Assembly: GCF_002094885.1 (NCBI RefSeq)
Contig: NZ_MSIT01000023.1
Location: 1-33,952 of the forward strand
DNA from: Salibaculum halophilum
Lineage (GTDB): Bacteria > Pseudomonadota > Alphaproteobacteria > Rhodobacterales > Rhodobacteraceae
Length of the DNA stretch: 33,952 nucleotides
Direction: 5' to 3'
Shown here: positions 30,601 to 33,952 of the stretch, one piece after another
How positions within the stretch are numbered: position 1 is the first letter of the stretch
How the letters are laid out: each line of letters opens with the position of its first letter
Notes under the pieces: generated by a model
The model's database searches: none
What the model was told of the DNA's origin: nothing
What the model saw: the letters and a program-made list of their open reading frames with translations, nothing else
Made by a program: the position numbers and the translations under genes

Positions 30601-32096
30601 TGCCCGAGACCGCCCCGACCCCCGCGCCCGTGCCATTGTCCGATGCCACGCTGGATGCCCTGCCCGGGGACATCGCCCGGCCGCGTTACGATCGGGGCGC
30701 GCTGACCCCCGGCATCGTCCACATCGGAGTGGGCAATTTCCACCGCGCCCACCAGGGCTGGTATCTGCACCGCCTGATGCAGCAGGGCCTGGCCCACGAC
30801 TGGGCCATCATCGGCGCCGGTGTTCGGCCCTACGACGCCGCGATGCGCGACAGGCTGCTGGCGCAGGACTGCCTGACCACCCTGATCGAGCTGGACCCGG
30901 CGGGCCGGTCGGCCGAGGTCGTCGGCTCGATGATCGACTACCTGGCCATCGAGGATGGCCACGGCCCGCTGATCGCGCGGATGGCCGATCCGGCGATCCG
31001 CATCGTCGCCCTGACCGTGACCGAGGGCGGCTATTACACCGACCCGGTCACGGGCGGTTTCGACGCGGCCCACCCCGATATCCGCCACGACGCCGACCAT
31101 CCCGACCGGCCGCGCACCGCCTTCGGCGCCATGGTCGCGGCCCTGCGCCGGCGCCGCGACGCGGGCCACGGCCCCTTCACGGCGCAAAGCTGCGACAACC
31201 TGCCGGGCAACGGCCGCGTCCTGCGCCAGACGCTCGTCTCGCTCGCACGACTGAGCGACGAGGGCCTGGCCGACTGGATCGAGGCGCATTGCAGCTTTCC
31301 CGACTCAATGGTCGATTGCATCGTGCCCGCGACCGGCGACGGCGAACGCGCCCTCGTCCGGGACTTCGGCATTGCCGATGCCGCCCCCGTGACCCACGAG
31401 AACTTCCGCCAATGGGTGATCGAGGACGATTTCTGCGCCGGACGGCCTGACTGGGACCGTGCCGGGGCCACCTTCTCGGACCAGGTTCACGCCCACGAGG
31501 CGATGAAGCTGCGCATCCTCAACGCGGGCCACCAGGTGCTGGCCAATGCCGGCGAGATCGCCGGGATCGAGACCATCGCGGGCTGCATGGCCCATCCGGG
31601 CATTTCGGCGATGTTCCACAAGGTCCAGCACGCAGAGATAACGCCGCATGTCAGCGCCGCGCCGGGCACATCGGCACAGGACTACGTGGCGCTGGTCGCG
31701 CAGCGTTTCGCCAACCCCGCCATCGTGGACACCACGAGGCGGGTGGCCTTCGATGGCGCGGCGCGGCACACCGGGTTCGTCCTGCCGATCCTGCGCGACG
31801 CGTTGGCTACCGGCACGCCCGTCACCGGGCTGGCGCTGGTCGAGGCGCTCTGGGCCCGCATGTGCGCGGGCACCCGCGAGGACGGCAGCCCGATCGCCCC
31901 GAACGATCCGCAGTGGGAGGCGCTGACCGCATGCGCTCAGACGGCCCGCCACCGGCCCGAGGTCTGGCTGGAGCAGCGCCGGATCTACGGTGATCTGGCC
32001 GAGGCGACAGCGTTTCGCGACCAGTTCTCGGACTGGCTGACCCGGTTGTGGGCCGACGGGCTGGCCCCGACGCTGGAAAGCTACCGCGCCCGTTGA
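30600..32096 (+). CDS. mtlK: Mannitol 2-dehydrogenase
   Basis: A 498-residue long-chain polyol dehydrogenase oxidising D-mannitol to D-fructose with NAD. The N-terminal Rossmann segment is GIVHIGVGNFHRAHQGWYL. SCDNLPGNG (197-205) and the catalytic pattern K-x4-N-x2-H (Lys303, Asn308, His311 in KLRILNAGHQVLA) are diagnostic of the family. The ATG shares its A with the smoS stop. Fructose from both dehydrogenases would need a fructokinase; none is present downstream in this window, where the next genes are on the minus strand. A weak hairpin ATGGGC-TGTCG-GCCCGT (32096-32112) follows the stop. Confidence 0.95.
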   Translation: MPETAPTPAPVPLSDATLDALPGDIARPRYDRGALTPGIVHIGVGNFHRAHQGWYLHRLMQQGLAHDWAIIGAGVRPYDAAMRDRLLAQDCLTTLIELDPAGRSAEVVGSMIDYLAIEDGHGPLIARMADPAIRIVALTVTEGGYYTDPVTGGFDAAHPDIRHDADHPDRPRTAFGAMVAALRRRRDAGHGPFTAQSCDNLPGNGRVLRQTLVSLARLSDEGLADWIEAHCSFPDSMVDCIVPATGDGERALVRDFGIADAAPVTHENFRQWVIEDDFCAGRPDWDRAGATFSDQVHAHEAMKLRILNAGHQVLANAGEIAGIETIAGCMAHPGISAMFHKVQHAEITPHVSAAPGTSAQDYVALVAQRFANPAIVDTTRRVAFDGAARHTGFVLPILRDALATGTPVTGLALVEALWARMCAGTREDGSPIAPNDPQWEALTACAQTARHRPEVWLEQRRIYGDLAEATAFRDQFSDWLTRLWADGLAPTLESYRAR

Positions 32097-32111
32097 TGGG
32101 CTGTCGGCCCG

Positions 32112-32258
32112 TCAGCGGTCGTCCCGGGTGTCGTCCTGCTTGGGCGGCTGGGCCTTGCGGCGCTTGCCCATGGCCTGCATGCCCTTGTTGATCCCGCCCC
32201 CGATGATCTTGCGCATCACGATGCGCACCACCATGTTCATCAACTGATTGGCGTTCAT
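32112..32258 (-). CDS. Uncharacterised basic small protein (48 aa)
   Basis: Forty-eight residues: MNANQLMNMVVRIVMRKIIGGGINKGMQAMGKRRKAQPPKQDDTRDDR in outline, split as an amphipathic, Met-rich N-terminal helix (NQLMNMVVRIVMRKII), a glycine turn, and a highly charged basic-acidic tail. GGAGGGCACGGG precedes the ATG at 32258. No family name comes to mind, but similar short proteins occur in Rhodobacterales. The amphipathic helix suggests peripheral membrane or nucleic-acid contact. It is convergent with mtlK and downstream of scpB on the same strand. Confidence 0.7.
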   Translation of the reverse strand: MNANQLMNMVVRIVMRKIIGGGINKGMQAMGKRRKAQPPKQDDTRDDR

Positions 32259-32369
32259 CCCGTGCCCTCCGGTTTGCCTCTGGTCACGATATAGCAATGG
32301 AACGTGCCGATTTCACGGCACGCGGCGTGAATTCTGCAGGCGCGGTCGCATCACGCGCACCGTGCGCCT

Positions 32370-33032
32370 TCACTCCGCGTCGAACAAGCCGCCCTGGTCC
32401 GCGTCGTCGTCCTCCGCGTCCGCGTCGTCGCTGCCCTCGCCGGGCGGCGGGCGGTTGTCCAGCAACCCGGCGGCGCGCAGCTCTTTCAGGCCCGGCAGGT
32501 CGCGGGCGCTTTCCAGGCCGAAGTGATCTAGGAACGCCTCGGTGACGATGAAGGTCACCGGCCGGCCCGGCGTCGCGCGGCGGCGGCCGAAGCGGATCCA
32601 GCCCATCTCGATCAGCTGGTCGATGGTGCCGCGGCTGACGGAGACGCCGCGGATCTCCTCGATCTCGGCCCGGGTGACGGGCTGATGGTAGGCGATGATC
32701 GCAAGGGTCTCCATCGCCGCGCGCGACAGCTTGCGCACCTCGACTGTTTCCTTCTGCATAAGAAAGCCGAGGTCGGGCGCGGTGCGCAGCGCCCAGGCCT
32801 CGCCCACCCGGACGACGCGCACGCCGCGCCCCTCGTACCGGCGGCGCAGATGCTCCAGCGCCGTGGCCGGGTCGGACCCGTTCGGCATCCGCCCGGCCAG
32901 ATCGCGCACCGTCACGGGGTCGGCGCTGGCGAAAAGCACCGCCTCGACCATGCGCTCCTGTTCGGCCATGGGCGGGGCCTCGAAGAGGGTCTCGTCCTGC
33001 GACGGGTCGGCGCCGGTCCCGGGGTCAGCCAT
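32370..33032 (-). CDS. scpB: Segregation and condensation protein B
   Basis: A 220-residue kleisin-interacting protein of the SMC-ScpAB complex, which organises and separates chromosomes. The two winged-helix domains are visible: MVEAVLFASADPVTVRDLAGRM and LEHLRRRYEGRGVRVVRVGEAWALRTAPDL, then LSRAAMETLAIIAYHQPVTRAEIEEIRGVSVSRGTIDQLIEMGWI and GRPVTFIVTEAFLDHFGL. The C-terminus is acidic (DDADAEDDDADQGGLFDAE). I chose ATG 33032, which overlaps the scpA end by 8 bases. In many relatives tatABC follows scpB; here it does not. Confidence 0.96.
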   Translation of the reverse strand: MADPGTGADPSQDETLFEAPPMAEQERMVEAVLFASADPVTVRDLAGRMPNGSDPATALEHLRRRYEGRGVRVVRVGEAWALRTAPDLGFLMQKETVEVRKLSRAAMETLAIIAYHQPVTRAEIEEIRGVSVSRGTIDQLIEMGWIRFGRRRATPGRPVTFIVTEAFLDHFGLESARDLPGLKELRAAGLLDNRPPPGEGSDDADAEDDDADQGGLFDAE

Positions 33033-33816
33033 CCTCCGTCCTCCTGATCTGGATCGGGGCGAAACTCTCGCCCTGGCGCATCTCGATCCGGCCCTCCTTG
33101 ACCAGTTCCAGTGAGGCGGCAAAGGTCGAGGCGGTGGCGCTGCGGCGCCGGGCCGGGTCGTCCTGCCAGCCCTCGGGCAGGTAGGACAGGATATCCGTCC
33201 ACTCCCCGGCGAACCCGATCAGCGGCCGCAGGCGCCCCAGCGCCTCTTCCAGGGTCAGAACCGCGTCGCGGTCCATGGTGTAGGGGCGAAACTCTTCGCG
33301 GGTGCGCAGGCGCGCGTAGGCCTGCATCAGGTCCAGCAGGGTCGCTGTATGGGTGACACGGCGGGTGCGCGTGACATCCTCGGTCACGCCGCGGGCGAAG
33401 AAATCGCGCCCCAGCCGGTCGCGGGCCATCAGCGTGGCGGCCTTCTCGCGCATGGCCTGCAGGCGTTCGAGCTGAAACGCCAGATGCGCGGCCAGGTCCT
33501 CGCCCGAGGGGCCCTCCTCGGCCGGGTCGGGCGGCAGCAGCAGGCGCGACTTGAGAAAGGCCAGCCAGGCGGCCATGACGAGGTAGTCGGCGGCCAGTTC
33601 GATGCGCAGGTCACGGGCCTTCTCGATGAAGGACAGGTATTGCTCGGCCAGCGCCAGCACGCTGATCTGGCGCAGGTCCACCTTTTGCGTGCGCGACAGC
33701 GTCAGCAACAAGTCGAGCGGGCCCTCGAAGCCCTCCACGTCGACGATCAGCGCCTCGGCGGCCTGCCGCTCGGCAACGCTGGTGACAGTGCTGGTGCTGA
33801 AGTCGGTGTCGGTCAT
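33025..33816 (-). CDS. scpA: Segregation and condensation protein A
   Basis: A 263-residue kleisin that bridges the SMC heads. The N-terminal region FEGPLDLLLTLSRTQKVDLRQISVLALAEQYLSFIE is diagnostic, as is DYLVMAAWLAFLKSRLLLPP. The C-terminal winged helix is in RSATASTFAASLELVKEGRIEMRQGESFAPIQIR. The start ATG at 33816 overlaps the stop of the upstream gene (ATGA), and the stop overlaps scpB. Length is typical. Confidence 0.96.
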   Translation of the reverse strand: MTDTDFSTSTVTSVAERQAAEALIVDVEGFEGPLDLLLTLSRTQKVDLRQISVLALAEQYLSFIEKARDLRIELAADYLVMAAWLAFLKSRLLLPPDPAEEGPSGEDLAAHLAFQLERLQAMREKAATLMARDRLGRDFFARGVTEDVTRTRRVTHTATLLDLMQAYARLRTREEFRPYTMDRDAVLTLEEALGRLRPLIGFAGEWTDILSYLPEGWQDDPARRRSATASTFAASLELVKEGRIEMRQGESFAPIQIRRTEDG

Positions 33817-33952
33817 CTGCCCCCGCGGCCGGGCCCCGGCCCCACAAGGCCTTCAAACTCCGCAACGAGGGCGGCAATGTCAACGGGCGCCCCGGCCGGG
33901 CGGGCCGCCAGCGCCGCGCGGGCGCGCGTCTCCGCCGGGCCGGTCAGCGGGC
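33813..33952 (-). CDS. nagZ: C-terminal fragment, probable NagZ beta-N-acetylhexosaminidase
   Basis: The last 45 codons of a gene running off the window edge. They read TGPAETRARAALAARPAGAP then VDIAALVAEFEGLVG and a short Gly/Pro/Arg tail; the stop overlaps the scpA start as ATGA. The pattern (alanine/arginine-rich helix, a proline turn, then DIAALVAEFEGLV) resembles the NagZ C-terminus. The order nagZ-scpA-scpB is widespread in Rhodobacterales. No catalytic residue is visible in this part, so the call rests on context and a short match. Confidence 0.65.
   Translation of the reverse strand, partial: PLTGPAETRARAALAARPAGAPVDIAALVAEFEGLVGPGPGRGGR

Overview
The window is GC-rich chromosomal DNA from an alphaproteobacterium, most likely of the Rhodobacterales (Roseobacter/Paracoccaceae). 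This is inferred from the smoEFGK-smoS-mtlK polyol operon, the order lpxD-acp-fabF, the invasion-associated-locus-B protein, the ATGA-coupled scpA/scpB and the gene products themselves. I see no tRNA, rRNA, insertion sequence, prophage, CRISPR array or defence island. It is housekeeping DNA with one catabolic operon. The new material lies in regulatory sites, small genes and RNA-like elements.

Layout. 1-1914: a 5'-truncated DUF4329 gene, then DUF808 and DoxX membrane proteins on the minus strand. 1964-4880: two type I gap genes in tandem with a 47-residue membrane gene between them, followed by a DUF1127 gene. Both gap genes and the DUF1127 gene carry the same near-palindrome, GTTAGCGC(T/A/C)AAC, suggesting one central-carbon regulon. 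4931-6088 (minus): coaD, a CBS-domain protein and a frameshifted mini-gene. 6211-8924: mmsA and a YbdK-type carboxylate-amine ligase. 9007-10026: a Crp/Fnr regulator with a single cysteine, then a two-helix DUF2892 protein, with two palindromes between them. 10205-12698: ssb and a membrane protein, converging on aroK-aroB. 12929-16940: a 51-residue membrane protein, an uncharacterised exported protein, a XerC/XerD recombinase and a CorC/HlyC-type CBS transporter. 17022-17888: an outer-membrane beta-barrel gene broken by one in-frame TAG. 17889-18548: no protein gene, but two candidate small RNAs with promoters and terminators. 18549-19139: an IalB-family protein. 19198-24363: an envelope block (fabF-like, acp, lpxD, L,D-transpeptidase, and a divergent DUF882/YcbK protein). 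24551-32096: a LacI regulator and the sorbitol/mannitol operon. 32112-33952 (minus): a 48-residue protein, scpB, scpA and the tail of a probable nagZ.

How the genes work together. The polyol operon imports sorbitol and mannitol (smoEFGK) and oxidises both to fructose (smoS, mtlK), under a LacI regulator that probably binds repeated operators before smoE. The lpxD cluster links lipid A acylation to a dedicated-looking acyl carrier protein and ketosynthase and sits beside peptidoglycan enzymes. The tandem gap genes differ at the residue that fixes NAD preference, hinting at separate glycolytic and NADP-linked roles. The least explained parts are the two candidate small RNAs at 18044-18392, the frameshifted mini-gene at 5989-6088 and the broken barrel gene.
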